Assembly (NCBI GenBank): GCA_001544595.2
Contig: FCOH02000012.1
Location: 62,001 to 126,000 of the forward strand
Direction: 5' to 3'
Length of the DNA: 64,000 bases
DNA from: Caballeronia peredens
GTDB lineage: Bacteria > Pseudomonadota > Gammaproteobacteria > Burkholderiales > Burkholderiaceae
Shown here piece after piece: positions 50,551 through 58,882 of this stretch; within the stretch, counting starts at the first letter, position 1; each line of letters begins with the position of its first letter. Under the pieces are notes generated by a model. The model was given only the letters and a program-made list of their open reading frames with translations. It did no database searches and was not told the DNA's origin. Position numbers and translations under genes: made by a program.

Positions 50551-52224
50551 ATGAACGATACGCCTTCGCGGCTACCGCTCACACGTCTTTCGCTCATTCT
50601 TCTCGTACTCGCGCTCGCGATCATCTGGTTCGCGCCGCTGGGCTATCGCCATCTCGTGCCGAGCGACGAAGGCCGCTACGCCGAAATGGCGCGCGAGATG
50701 TTCGTCACCGGCGACTGGATCACGCCCCGCTATAACGGCTACAAGTATTTCGAGAAGCCGCCGCTGCAGACCTGGGCGAACGCGCTCACGTTCGCGTGGT
50801 TCGGCATCGGCGACTGGCAGGCGCGGCTCTATACCGCGCTCACGGGCTTCGCGGGCGTGCTGCTCGTCGGCTACACCGGCACGCGCGTGTTCAACGCGAT
50901 GACGGGTTTCGCGGCCGCGGTCATCCTCGCGACCTGCCCGTACTGGAACCTGATGGGCCATTTCAACACGCTCGACATGGGCCTGTCGTTCTGGATGCAG
51001 TTGACGCTCTGCGCCCTGCTGCTCGCCCAGCGCCCCGGCCTGCCGACGCGCGACGTGCGCCTGTGGATGTGGCTATGCTGGGCCGGCATGGGCGCGGCGG
51101 TGCTGTCCAAAGGCCTGGTGGGCCTGATCCTGCCCGGAGCGGTGCTGATCCTCTACTCGCTCGTCGCACGCGACTGGGCGCTCTGGAAGCGGCTCTATAT
51201 CGGCAGCGGACTGATCGTGTTCCTGATCGTGACGGGTCCGTGGTTCGCGCTCGTGCAGATGAAGAATCCGGAGTTTTTCAACTTCTTCTTCATCGTCCAG
51301 CAGTTCAAGCGCTATCTCACGCCCGAGCAGAACCGGCCGGGCGCGTTCTACTACTTCGTGCCCGTGCTGATCGTGGGCTTCCTGCCGTGGCTGTCGGTGG
51401 CCGCCCAGAGCGTGTGGCACGGCATCAAGACGCCGCGCCAGCCCAACGGCTTCGCGCCGGTGACGATGCTGCTCGTCTGGTCGGCGTTCATCTTCCTGTT
51501 TTTCAGCGCGTCGCATTCGAAGCTCATTTCCTACGTGCTACCCATCGCGCCGGCACTTGCGCTCGTGATCGGGCTCTATTTGCCGTCGCTCACGAAGCCG
51601 CAATATCGCAAGCATCTGATCGGCTACGCGGTGTTTCTGATCGCCGCGGCGTTCGGCGCGATCTTCATCGGCCGCGCGGGCAGCGCCAACACGCCCAACG
51701 TGCTCTATCGCGAGTTCCAGATCTGGGTCTGGGCCGGTATCGCGGTGGCGTTCGTCGTGACCCTGTTCGGGTTGTGGCTGAACCGCCGCAGCGTGCTGGC
51801 GGGCGCGACGGCGCTGGGCGCCGCGTGGCTCCTGCTCGGCACGATCGCGGGCTCGGGCCACGACGTGTTCGGCACGGAAAGTTCGGGCGTGAAACTCGTC
51901 CCGGCGGTCAAAGCCGCGATGGCCAAACTGCCGCCCGACACGCCCTTCTATTCGATCGCCAAGCTCGATCACACCATGCCGTTCTACCTCGACCACACGA
52001 TGATCATGGTCCAGGAAGCCGACGAACTGACGTTCGGCGTGCAGACCGAGCCGCAAAAATGGGTGCCGAGCATCGACGAGTGGATCAAACTCTGGGATTC
52101 CGAGCACGCCGCGCTGGCACTGATGCCGCCGTCCCGCTATGACGAACTCGCGGCGCGCCACGTGCCCATGCAGGTCATCGCCCGCGACGAACGCCGCGTG
52201 ATCGTGGAGAAACCGCAGCCGTGA
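50551..52224 (+). CDS. arnT: Ara4N-lipid A transferase (glycosyltransferase family 39/83), ArnT type
   Basis: An inner-membrane transferase that moves 4-amino-4-deoxy-L-arabinose from undecaprenyl phosphate onto lipid A at the periplasmic face, giving resistance to polymyxin and cationic peptides. The 557-residue chain (E. coli ArnT 550) has about 12-13 membrane helices and a soluble C-terminal domain. The first periplasmic loop carries HLVPSDEGRYAEMAREM with the essential Asp-Glu, then GYKYFEKPPLQTW, a GT-C family motif. ATG 50551 follows an AGG at nine bases. It is the first gene of the arn operon. Confidence 0.93.
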   Translation: MNDTPSRLPLTRLSLILLVLALAIIWFAPLGYRHLVPSDEGRYAEMAREMFVTGDWITPRYNGYKYFEKPPLQTWANALTFAWFGIGDWQARLYTALTGFAGVLLVGYTGTRVFNAMTGFAAAVILATCPYWNLMGHFNTLDMGLSFWMQLTLCALLLAQRPGLPTRDVRLWMWLCWAGMGAAVLSKGLVGLILPGAVLILYSLVARDWALWKRLYIGSGLIVFLIVTGPWFALVQMKNPEFFNFFFIVQQFKRYLTPEQNRPGAFYYFVPVLIVGFLPWLSVAAQSVWHGIKTPRQPNGFAPVTMLLVWSAFIFLFFSASHSKLISYVLPIAPALALVIGLYLPSLTKPQYRKHLIGYAVFLIAAAFGAIFIGRAGSANTPNVLYREFQIWVWAGIAVAFVVTLFGLWLNRRSVLAGATALGAAWLLLGTIAGSGHDVFGTESSGVKLVPAVKAAMAKLPPDTPFYSIAKLDHTMPFYLDHTMIMVQEADELTFGVQTEPQKWVPSIDEWIKLWDSEHAALALMPPSRYDELAARHVPMQVIARDERRVIVEKPQP

Positions 52225-52321
52225 GCCATTTCATTGCACTGCGGGCCGATGCTGCACCGCACGATCGTTCGGCATTTCGCGGCGAACCGAGTATCCTTGT
52301 TCCGCATTTGAAAAACGCGCG

Positions 52322-52693
52322 ATGAACCCGATTTCCTTCATTTGCATCCTCATCGGCGTATCGTTGAACGCATGCGCCCAGCTTCTGCTCAAAGCCGGCG
52401 TGAATGCGGTGGGCCATTTCGACATCACGCCCGCCAACGTTCTGCCGGTCGGAATCAAGATCGCGACGCAGTGGCCGATCATCGGCGGGCTTGCCTGTTA
52501 TGTGCTGAGCGTGGTCGTGTGGATCGTCGGGCTGTCGCGCGTGGACGTGTCGATCGCCTATCCGATGCTCTCGCTCGGCTATGTCGTCAACGCGTTCGCG
52601 GCGTGGTATCTGTTCGGAGAAGTCCTTTCGATGCAGCGGCTCGTGGGCATCGGCATCATTCTCGTCGGCGTCGTGGTGCTCGCGCGCGGCTAG
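52322..52693 (+). CDS. Small multidrug-resistance-type membrane protein, probable Ara4N-undecaprenyl phosphate flippase subunit (ArnE/ArnF-like)
   Basis: A 123-residue inner-membrane protein with four predicted helices (about 3-22, 45-68, 75-95, 101-121) of the EamA/SMR type. The pattern SLNACAQLLLKAG, VDVSIAYPMLSLGYVVNAFAAW-like middle and FGEVLSMQRLVGIGIILVG matches ArnE/ArnF, which together flip Ara4N-undecaprenyl phosphate to the periplasmic side. Only one such gene is present here between arnT and arnB, whereas enterobacteria have two; a homodimer or another partner is implied. The gap to arnT is 97 bases. Confidence 0.85.
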   Translation: MNPISFICILIGVSLNACAQLLLKAGVNAVGHFDITPANVLPVGIKIATQWPIIGGLACYVLSVVVWIVGLSRVDVSIAYPMLSLGYVVNAFAAWYLFGEVLSMQRLVGIGIILVGVVVLARG

Positions 52694-52772
52694 TTCATGC
52701 AGAATGCGCGCGGTATCGCGATCGCGCGAATCGAACGTTCGACCGGATCAATCCATTTTTTTCGCATAGTCC

Positions 52773-53942
52773 ATGACTCAAACATCGCGGCCGTTTCTGC
52801 CTTTCGTGAAGCCTGACATCGACGAGGAAACCATTCAGGGCGTGGTCGACGTGCTGCGTTCCGGCTGGATCACCACCGGCCCGCAGAATCAGCAGTTCGA
52901 AGCAGAGTTGTCGGCGTTCGTCGGCGGCCGGCCGGTGCGTGCGTTCAACTCCGGCACCTGCACGATGGAAATCGGCTTGCGGATCGCGGGCGTGGGCCCG
53001 GGCGACGAAGTCATCACCACGCCGATGACCTGGGTTTCCACCGCCAACGTGATTCTCGAAGTGGGCGCGACGCCGGTATTCGTCGACATCGACCCGGTCA
53101 CGCGCAACATCGACCTGAACCTGCTCGAGCGCGCCATCACGCCGCGCACGAAAGCGCTGATGCCGGTGTACCTCGCGGGCTTGCCCGTCGACATGGACAG
53201 GCTCTACGAAATCGCGCGCGCCCACAAGCTGCGCGTGATCGAAGACGCCGCGCAGGCGTTCGGTTCGAGCTGGCGCGGCAAGCGCATCGGCGCAATCGGC
53301 GACATCGTGTCGTTCAGCTTCCACGCGAACAAGAACGTGACGTCGATCGAAGGCGGCGCGCTCGTCGTGAATAACGAAGACGAAGCCGAACTCGCGCGCA
53401 AATACCGCCTGCAAGGCATCACGCGCACGGGCTTCGACGGCATGGACTGCGACGTGCTCGGCGGCAAGTACAACCTGACCGACGTGGCGGCGCGCGTCGG
53501 CCTCGGTTCGCTGCGGCGCACGGAAAGCGTCACGGAAAAGCGCCGGGAACTGGCGCGCCTCTATTTCGATGCGTTCGAAGGCGGCGCCGCGGTGAAGCTG
53601 GGCATGGGTCTGCCGCCGCGCAATTTCACGGACAGCAACTGGCACATGTTCCAGATCGCGTTGCCGCTCGAGCGCCTGAGCCTCACGCGCGCCGGCTTCA
53701 TGGAGCAACTGAAGGAACGCGGCATCGGCAGCGGCGTGCACTATCCGGCGCTGCATCTGTTCACGCTGTATCGTGCGCGCGGCTTCAAGGAAGGCATGTT
53801 TCCGCATGCCGAGCGTTACGGCGCGACGAATGTCACGCTGCCGCTCTTTCCGGGAATGAGCGCAGAGGATGTCGCTCACGTCGTCGAAGCGATCGACGAC
53901 ATCTGCACGCAGTTCGGCAGCCACGAAAAACTCAACGGTTAA
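52773..53942 (+). CDS. arnB: UDP-Ara4O aminotransferase
   Basis: A PLP enzyme of the DegT/DnrJ/EryC1 family that converts UDP-4-keto-arabinose into UDP-Ara4N using glutamate. The 389-residue product has the PLP lysine Lys187 in FSFHANKNVTSIEGG (Salmonella ArnB Lys188), NSGTCTMEIGL for phosphate binding and VIEDAAQAFGSSW with the PLP-contacting Asp. The start PFLPFVKPDIDEETIQGVV is typical. It lies 79 bases after the small flippase gene and 23 before arnC. Confidence 0.96.
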   Translation: MTQTSRPFLPFVKPDIDEETIQGVVDVLRSGWITTGPQNQQFEAELSAFVGGRPVRAFNSGTCTMEIGLRIAGVGPGDEVITTPMTWVSTANVILEVGATPVFVDIDPVTRNIDLNLLERAITPRTKALMPVYLAGLPVDMDRLYEIARAHKLRVIEDAAQAFGSSWRGKRIGAIGDIVSFSFHANKNVTSIEGGALVVNNEDEAELARKYRLQGITRTGFDGMDCDVLGGKYNLTDVAARVGLGSLRRTESVTEKRRELARLYFDAFEGGAAVKLGMGLPPRNFTDSNWHMFQIALPLERLSLTRAGFMEQLKERGIGSGVHYPALHLFTLYRARGFKEGMFPHAERYGATNVTLPLFPGMSAEDVAHVVEAIDDICTQFGSHEKLNG

Positions 53943-53965
53943 TCAGCAAGGACGATCAGCGCAAC

Positions 53966-55003
53966 ATGAGTCATATGGATTTTCCGGCGACGTCGCCCGA
54001 GCTCTCGGTGATCATCCCGGTCTACAACGAGGAAGCCGGCCTCGCGGCCCTCTTCCAGCGCCTGTATCCAGCGCTGGACGCGCTCGACACGTCGTATGAA
54101 GTGATCTTCATCAACGACGGCAGCCGCGACAAATCGGCCGCGCTCCTCGCGCAGCAGTTTCACGTGCGGCCCGATACCACGCGCGTCATTCTGCTGAACG
54201 GCAATTACGGCCAGCACATGGCGATCCTCGCGGGCTTCGAGCAGTCGCGCGGCGAGATCGTCGTGACGCTCGATGCCGACCTGCAGAACCCGCCCGAGGA
54301 AATCGGCAAGCTCGTCGCCAAGATGCGCGAAGGCTACGATTACGTCGGCACGATCCGCCAGCAGCGGCAGGACAGCCTGTGGCGCAAGAAGGCGTCGCGC
54401 GCGATGAACCGGCTGCGCGAGCGCATCACCAAGATCCGCATGACGGATCAGGGCTGCATGTTGCGCGCCTACAGCCGCCATATCATCGACACGATCAACC
54501 GCTGCGGCGAAATCAACACGTTCATTCCGGCGCTCGCCTACACCTTCGCGCAGAACCCGATCGAAGTCGACGTCGCGCATGAAGAGCGCTTCGCGGGCGA
54601 ATCGAAATATTCGCTCTACAGCCTCATCCGCCTGAACTTCGATCTCGTCACCGGCTTCTCGGTCGTGCCGCTGCAATGGCTGTCGTTCATCGGCGTGATT
54701 CTCTCGGTCGGCTCGGCGGGCCTGTTCATGCTGCTGCTGATTCGCCGCTTCATGTTCGGCGCGGAAGTTCAGGGTGTGTTCACCCTCTTCGCCATCACGT
54801 TCTTCATGCTCGGCGTGATCATCTTCGCGCTCGGGCTGCTCGGCGAATACATCGGGCGCATCTATCAGCAAGTGCGCGCCCGGCCGCGCTATCTCGTGCA
54901 GACGATCCTCGAACAGCGCGACGGCCTGCCGATCGCGACCAAGCCGCTTCAGGAGCCTGCGCATCAGGTGGCCGTCGTCAGCCGCGAGGAAAACGGCCGA
55001 TGA
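53966..55003 (+). CDS. arnC: Undecaprenyl-phosphate 4-deoxy-4-formamido-L-arabinose transferase
   Basis: A GT2-family transferase that attaches formylated Ara4N to undecaprenyl phosphate at the cytosolic face. The 345-residue chain has the GT-A domain with LSVIIPVYNEEAGL near the start, the Asp motif VVTLDADLQNPPEE and two C-terminal membrane helices (about 235-258 and 265-295). Length is slightly above E. coli ArnC (322). Its stop overlaps the start of the formyltransferase gene (ATGA), so the two are translationally coupled. Confidence 0.95.
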   Translation: MSHMDFPATSPELSVIIPVYNEEAGLAALFQRLYPALDALDTSYEVIFINDGSRDKSAALLAQQFHVRPDTTRVILLNGNYGQHMAILAGFEQSRGEIVVTLDADLQNPPEEIGKLVAKMREGYDYVGTIRQQRQDSLWRKKASRAMNRLRERITKIRMTDQGCMLRAYSRHIIDTINRCGEINTFIPALAYTFAQNPIEVDVAHEERFAGESKYSLYSLIRLNFDLVTGFSVVPLQWLSFIGVILSVGSAGLFMLLLIRRFMFGAEVQGVFTLFAITFFMLGVIIFALGLLGEYIGRIYQQVRARPRYLVQTILEQRDGLPIATKPLQEPAHQVAVVSREENGR

Positions 55004-55986
55004 AGCCGCGCGCAGTCGTCTTCGCGTATCACAACGTCGGCGTGCGCTGCCTGCAGGTGCTGCTCGCGCGCGGCGTCGATGTCGCGCTCGTCGTCACGCA
55101 CGAGGACAGCGCGAGCGAAAATATCTGGTTCGGCAGCGTCGCGCAGGTCGCGGCGGAACACGGCATCGAGACGATCACGCCGGCCGATCCGAAAGCGTCC
55201 GAACTGCACGACGCAGTCGAAAGGCTCGCGCCGGACTTCATCTTCTCGTTCTATTACCGGCACATGCTGCCGGTGTCGCTGCTCGCGCTCGCGAAGCGCG
55301 GCGCGTACAACATGCACGGCTCGCTGCTGCCGAAATATCGCGGCCGCGTGCCGACCAACTGGGCAGTGCTCAACGGCGAGACCGAGAGCGGCGCGACCCT
55401 GCACGAAATGGCCGAAAAGCCGGACGCGGGCGCGATCCTCGCGCAGACGCCCGTGCCGATCCTCCCCGACGACACCGCCGCGCTCGTGTTCGACAAAACC
55501 GTGGTCGCCGCCGAGCAGACGCTCTGGCGCGTGCTGCCCGCGCTGCTGGCAGGCGAAGCGCCGCATCTGCCGAACGATCTCGCCTCCGGCAGCTACTACG
55601 GCGGACGCAAACCGGAAGACGGCCGCATCGACTGGACGCAGCCCGCGCCGCGCGTCTACAACCTGATCCGTGCCGTGGCGCCGCCGTATCCGGGCGCATT
55701 TACGGATATCGGCGGGGAACGCTTCATCGTCGCACGGGCGCGGCTCGTGCCCGAAACGGGTGCACCCGGCGTTTCGCCCGACAGGCTGCGCGAACTGCGG
55801 AGTTTGCCGCCGGGGCTAAGGGTGACGGATAATGCGCTGTTTGGCGTCTGCGGCGATGGCCGCGTCATCGCCATCCACGAATTGCGTCATCGGCCGCTCA
55901 ACGCCGACGCGCAACCCGTGGGCGACGAGCGCGCCGTCGATCCCGCCGAATTCGGCCGAATCATTCAATCCTCTCGTCATTCATGA
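55000..55986 (+). CDS. arnA1: UDP-Ara4N formyltransferase (N-terminal half of ArnA as a separate protein)
   Basis: Formylates UDP-Ara4N with 10-formyltetrahydrofolate in the cytosol. In E. coli this is the N-terminal domain of the 660-residue bifunctional ArnA; here it is a free 328-residue protein. The catalytic triad Asn104, His106 and Asp142 is seen in YNMHGSLLPKYRGR and KPDAGAI, matching ArnA Asn102, His104 and Asp140. The C-terminal OB-like domain follows from about 210. It overlaps arnC by four bases and the decarboxylase gene by four bases (ATGA at both ends). The symbol arnA1 only marks the split. Confidence 0.94.
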   Translation: MKPRAVVFAYHNVGVRCLQVLLARGVDVALVVTHEDSASENIWFGSVAQVAAEHGIETITPADPKASELHDAVERLAPDFIFSFYYRHMLPVSLLALAKRGAYNMHGSLLPKYRGRVPTNWAVLNGETESGATLHEMAEKPDAGAILAQTPVPILPDDTAALVFDKTVVAAEQTLWRVLPALLAGEAPHLPNDLASGSYYGGRKPEDGRIDWTQPAPRVYNLIRAVAPPYPGAFTDIGGERFIVARARLVPETGAPGVSPDRLRELRSLPPGLRVTDNALFGVCGDGRVIAIHELRHRPLNADAQPVGDERAVDPAEFGRIIQSSRHS

Positions 55987-57029
55987 AAAAAGTTCTGATC
56001 CTGGGTGTCAATGGCTTCATTGGCCATCACCTGTCCAAGCGCATCCTCGAAACGACCGACTGGGAAGTCTTCGGGATGGACATGCAAACCGATCGCCTGG
56101 GCGAGCTCGCGAATCACGAGCGGATGCACTTCTTCGAAGGCGACATCACCATCAACAAGGAGTGGGTCGAGTATCACGTGAAGAAGTGCGACGTGATCCT
56201 GCCGCTCGTCGCCATCGCCACGCCCGCGACCTACGTGAAGCAGCCGCTGCGCGTGTTCGAACTCGACTTCGAGGCGAACCTGCCGATCGTGCGTTCGGCC
56301 GTGAAGTACGGCAAACATCTGGTGTTTCCGTCGACGTCCGAGGTGTACGGCATGTGCACCGACGAGCAGTTCGACCCTGAAAACTCCGTGCTCTCCTACG
56401 GTCCCATCAACAAGCCGCGCTGGATCTACGCGTGCTCGAAGCAGTTGATGGACCGCGTGATCTGGGGTTACGGCATGGAAGGCCTCAATTTCACGCTGTT
56501 CCGTCCGTTCAACTGGATCGGGCCGGGACTGGACTCCATCTATACGCCGAAGGAAGGTTCGTCGCGCGTCGTGACGCAGTTCCTCGGTCATATCGTGCGC
56601 GGCGAGAACATCAGTCTCGTCGACGGCGGCGCGCAGAAGCGCGCGTTCACGGATATCGATGACGGCATCGGCGCGCTGATGAAGATCATCGAAAACAAGG
56701 ACGGCGTGGCGTCGGGCAAGATCTATAACATCGGCAATCCGAAGAACAACTTCTCGGTGCGCGAGCTTGCCAACAAGATGCTCGCGCTCGCAAACCAGAT
56801 TCCCGAGTACGCCGAAAGCGCGAAGAACGTGCAGCTTGTCGAGACCTCGTCGGGCGCGTACTACGGCGCGGGCTATCAGGACGTGCAGAACCGCGTGCCG
56901 AAGATCGACAACACGATGCAGGAACTCGGCTGGGCCCCGCAAGCCACGATGGACGATGCGCTGCGCAAGATCTTCGAAGCGTATCGCGCGCACGTGGGCG
57001 AGGCCCGCAAGCTCGTCGAGCAGTCGTAA
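55983..57029 (+). CDS. arnA2: UDP-glucuronate decarboxylase (C-terminal half of ArnA as a separate protein)
   Basis: An SDR-type NAD enzyme that oxidises and decarboxylates UDP-glucuronate to UDP-4-keto-arabinose, the committed step to Ara4N. The 348-residue product has the NAD motif GVNGFIGHHL (residues 8-17), the catalytic Ser119-Glu120 in FPSTSEVYG (ArnA Ser433, Glu434) and the Tyr149-xxx-Lys153 pair in YACSKQLMD. Length fits the ArnA decarboxylase domain. The start overlaps the formyltransferase stop by four bases; arnD follows after 12 bases. Confidence 0.95.
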   Translation: MKKVLILGVNGFIGHHLSKRILETTDWEVFGMDMQTDRLGELANHERMHFFEGDITINKEWVEYHVKKCDVILPLVAIATPATYVKQPLRVFELDFEANLPIVRSAVKYGKHLVFPSTSEVYGMCTDEQFDPENSVLSYGPINKPRWIYACSKQLMDRVIWGYGMEGLNFTLFRPFNWIGPGLDSIYTPKEGSSRVVTQFLGHIVRGENISLVDGGAQKRAFTDIDDGIGALMKIIENKDGVASGKIYNIGNPKNNFSVRELANKMLALANQIPEYAESAKNVQLVETSSGAYYGAGYQDVQNRVPKIDNTMQELGWAPQATMDDALRKIFEAYRAHVGEARKLVEQS

Positions 57030-57041
57030 CGAGGCGCGCGC

Positions 57042-57938
57042 GTGGCCCGCATCGTTCTCAAGATCGACGTCGATACGCTGCGCGGCACGCGCGAAGGCGT
57101 GCCCAACCTCGGGCGCCTGCTCGACAAATACAGCGCTCGCGCGACGTTTCTCTTCAGCCTCGGTCCCGATCACACCGGCTGGGCGCTGCGGCGCGTCTTC
57201 CGGCCGGGCTTTCTCAAGAAGGTGTCGCGCACGTCCGTGGTCGAACACTACGGCGTGAAGACGCTCATGTACGGCGTGCTTCTGCCGGGACCGGATATCG
57301 GCCGCGAAGCCGTGTCCGAGATGCGCGCGATCCACGAAGCTGGCTTCGAGTGCGGCATTCACACGTGGGACCACGTCTACTGGCAGGACAACGTGCGGGC
57401 GCGCGACCGCGACTGGACCGTCGCGCAGATGCAGCAGAGTCATGCGCGCTTCATCGAGATTTTCGGGGCGCCGCCCGTCACGCACGGCGCCGCCGGCTGG
57501 CAGATGAACGGCCACGCGTTCGAGCAGATCGATGCCTGGGGCATGCGCTACGCCTCCGACGGACGCGGCCACACGCCGTACATCCCCGTGCTCGACGGCC
57601 GCACGCTCAACCACGTGCAGATGCCGACCACGCTCCCCACGCTCGACGAAGTGCTGGGCGTGGACGGCGTCGACGAACACAACGTGGCGGCGCGTCTGCT
57701 GCGTCACACGGCCGACAATCCGCACGATCAGGTGTTCACGCTGCACGCCGAGCTCGAGGGCCAGAAACTCGCGCCGGTGTTCGAGCAACTGCTCGCCGGC
57801 TGGCGCGCGCAGGGACACAGCTTCGCCACGATGGGCGACTACCATGCCGCGCTGGACCGGGCGACGCTGCCCACGTACCCTGTCACGTGGGGCGAGATTC
57901 CCGGCCGCGCGGGCGAACTGATCGTCCAGCCGGGTTGA
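57042..57938 (+). CDS. arnD: 4-deoxy-4-formamido-L-arabinose-phosphoundecaprenol deformylase
   Basis: A polysaccharide-deacetylase-fold enzyme that removes the formyl group from the undecaprenyl-linked sugar, making transfer irreversible. The 298-residue product starts with GTG and ARIVLKIDVDTLRGTREG, which contains the metal-site Asp motif; ATFLFSLGPDHTGWALRR and GIHTWDHVYWQD supply the conserved His and Asp. Length equals E. coli ArnD (296). It ends the arn operon. A GC hairpin (57943-57963) without T tract follows, so read-through into bcp is possible. Confidence 0.95.
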   Translation: MARIVLKIDVDTLRGTREGVPNLGRLLDKYSARATFLFSLGPDHTGWALRRVFRPGFLKKVSRTSVVEHYGVKTLMYGVLLPGPDIGREAVSEMRAIHEAGFECGIHTWDHVYWQDNVRARDRDWTVAQMQQSHARFIEIFGAPPVTHGAAGWQMNGHAFEQIDAWGMRYASDGRGHTPYIPVLDGRTLNHVQMPTTLPTLDEVLGVDGVDEHNVAARLLRHTADNPHDQVFTLHAELEGQKLAPVFEQLLAGWRAQGHSFATMGDYHAALDRATLPTYPVTWGEIPGRAGELIVQPG

Positions 57939-58020
57939 AACACGCGCGCCGCGGAGGCGCGCGGCTTCGCCGTCGCACCGTCTTTCTCACCGATAAACCA
58001 CAACAACCGGAGAAAACTTC

Positions 58021-58482
58021 GTGTCAGTCGCTGTCGACCAGCCCGTTCCCGACTTCACCGCACCCGCGACGGGTGGCGAGTTCACGCTTTCGAGCCTGCG
58101 CGGCAGGAAGGTCGTGCTTTTCTTCTACCCGAAGGACAACACGCCGGGCTGCACCACCGAAAGCCTGCAATTCCGCGACTATTACGACCAGTTCAAGGCG
58201 GCCGGCGCGGAAGTGGTCGGCATCTCGCGCGACAGCGTGAAGTCGCACGACAACTTCAAGGCCAAGCTGGAACTGCCTTACACGCTGGTTTCAGACGCCG
58301 ACGAAGCCATCTGCTCGGCCTTCGATGTCATCAAGATGAAGAAAATGTATGGCAAGGAAGTGCGCGGCATCGAGCGCTCGACCTTCCTCATCGACGCGAA
58401 AGGCGTGCTCAAACGCGAGTTCCGCGGCGTCAAAGTGCCGGGCCACGTAGAGGCGATCGTCGAGGCTGTACAAGCAATTTGA
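58021..58482 (+). CDS. bcp: Thioredoxin-dependent thiol peroxidase Bcp/PrxQ
   Basis: A cytosolic peroxiredoxin of the BCP/PrxQ class, 153 residues, starting with GTG. The peroxidatic Cys44 lies in DNTPGCTTESLQF, with the conserved Thr41 and an Arg further on. Many BCPs have a resolving Cys five residues later; here residue 49 is Leu, so this is a 1-Cys-type member or uses the distant Cys in EAICSAFD. RSTFLIDAKGVL is typical. The gene follows the arn operon by 82 bases, and its last codons contain the -35 box of the RNA gene downstream. Confidence 0.93.
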   Translation: MSVAVDQPVPDFTAPATGGEFTLSSLRGRKVVLFFYPKDNTPGCTTESLQFRDYYDQFKAAGAEVVGISRDSVKSHDNFKAKLELPYTLVSDADEAICSAFDVIKMKKMYGKEVRGIERSTFLIDAKGVLKREFRGVKVPGHVEAIVEAVQAI

Positions 58483-58495
58483 GGCACGTTATATT
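58467..58495 (+). promoter_or_regulatory. Sigma-70-type promoter of the candidate small RNA
   Basis: TGTACA (58467-58472), exactly 17 bases and TATATT (58490-58495) match the consensus at four and five of six positions. Transcription would begin near 58502, just before the long-range stem of the RNA. Confidence 0.62.
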
Positions 58496-58501
58496 GGTTC
58501 G

Positions 58502-58664
58502 CAATGAGCGCCTGTCCACTCCAACCCTTTTCTCTTAGCGCGAGCCGCCGGGCGCCTGTCGGCGCGGTCGGCATGGATCCGGGCTATGTGGAGACGGCAC
58601 AGCGCAGGCGCTCCGAGACAGAAGTCAGCCGCTGGTTCCGGTAGTCTGGAACGGCGGCTTTTTT
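58502..58664 (+). ncRNA. Candidate structured small RNA between bcp and phoH
   Basis: About 160 bases lie between a good promoter and a strong terminator and hold no open frame of note. GAGCGCCTG (58506-58514) pairs perfectly with CAGGCGCTC (58605-58613); continuing inward TCCAC (58515-58519) pairs with GTGGA (58588-58592) after a 12-base bulge, AGCC (58543-58546) with GGCT (58582-58585), and GCGCC (58552-58556) with GGCGC (58561-58565). A 24-base single-stranded stretch (TCCAACCCTTTTC and on) remains open on the 5' side. Size and shape, a long closed rod with an asymmetric bubble, recall 6S RNA, but I cannot confirm conserved 6S bases. A long leader of phoH is the main alternative. Confidence 0.55.
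58627..58664 (+). terminator. Terminator of the candidate small RNA
   Basis: AGCCGC-GTTCC (58627-58639, one bulged G and one G-U pair) pairs with GGAAC-GCGGCT (58648-58659), loop of eight, then six T. It could equally act as an attenuator before phoH. Confidence 0.85.
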
Positions 58665-58882
58665 ATTTGGCGTCGCACAAAAGCCACGTTTGACCGGCTT
58701 GCGCGAGACGACCAGTGGACGCAACCCCAAGGAGCAGATCGAAACTTAGGCGAACCGGCGTTTTCGACAATGAAGCGCGCCACCGGGCGCAAACTGCGGG
58801 ATCCGTATCGCTTCGAGGGCGTACGAGCAGGATGCGACAGGCGGCGCACGATACACGACCCGATTCCTTTCGAGGGAACACC
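58665..58882 (+). other. Leader region of the PIN-PhoH gene
   Basis: After the terminator, 218 bases remain before the ATG of the PhoH gene. I see no gene and no strong promoter; only the ribosome site GAGGGA just before the start is clear. Confidence 0.45.

Noticed and set aside
57943..57963. Hairpin after arnD as operon terminator
   Set aside because: The 8-bp GC stem has no T tract on the plus strand, so it is noted only as a hairpin; read-through into bcp remains possible.
58502..58664. Firm assignment of the structured RNA as 6S RNA
   Set aside because: Size and rod shape fit, but I could not match conserved 6S bases by eye, and 6S is often placed near other genes. It is left as a candidate RNA.
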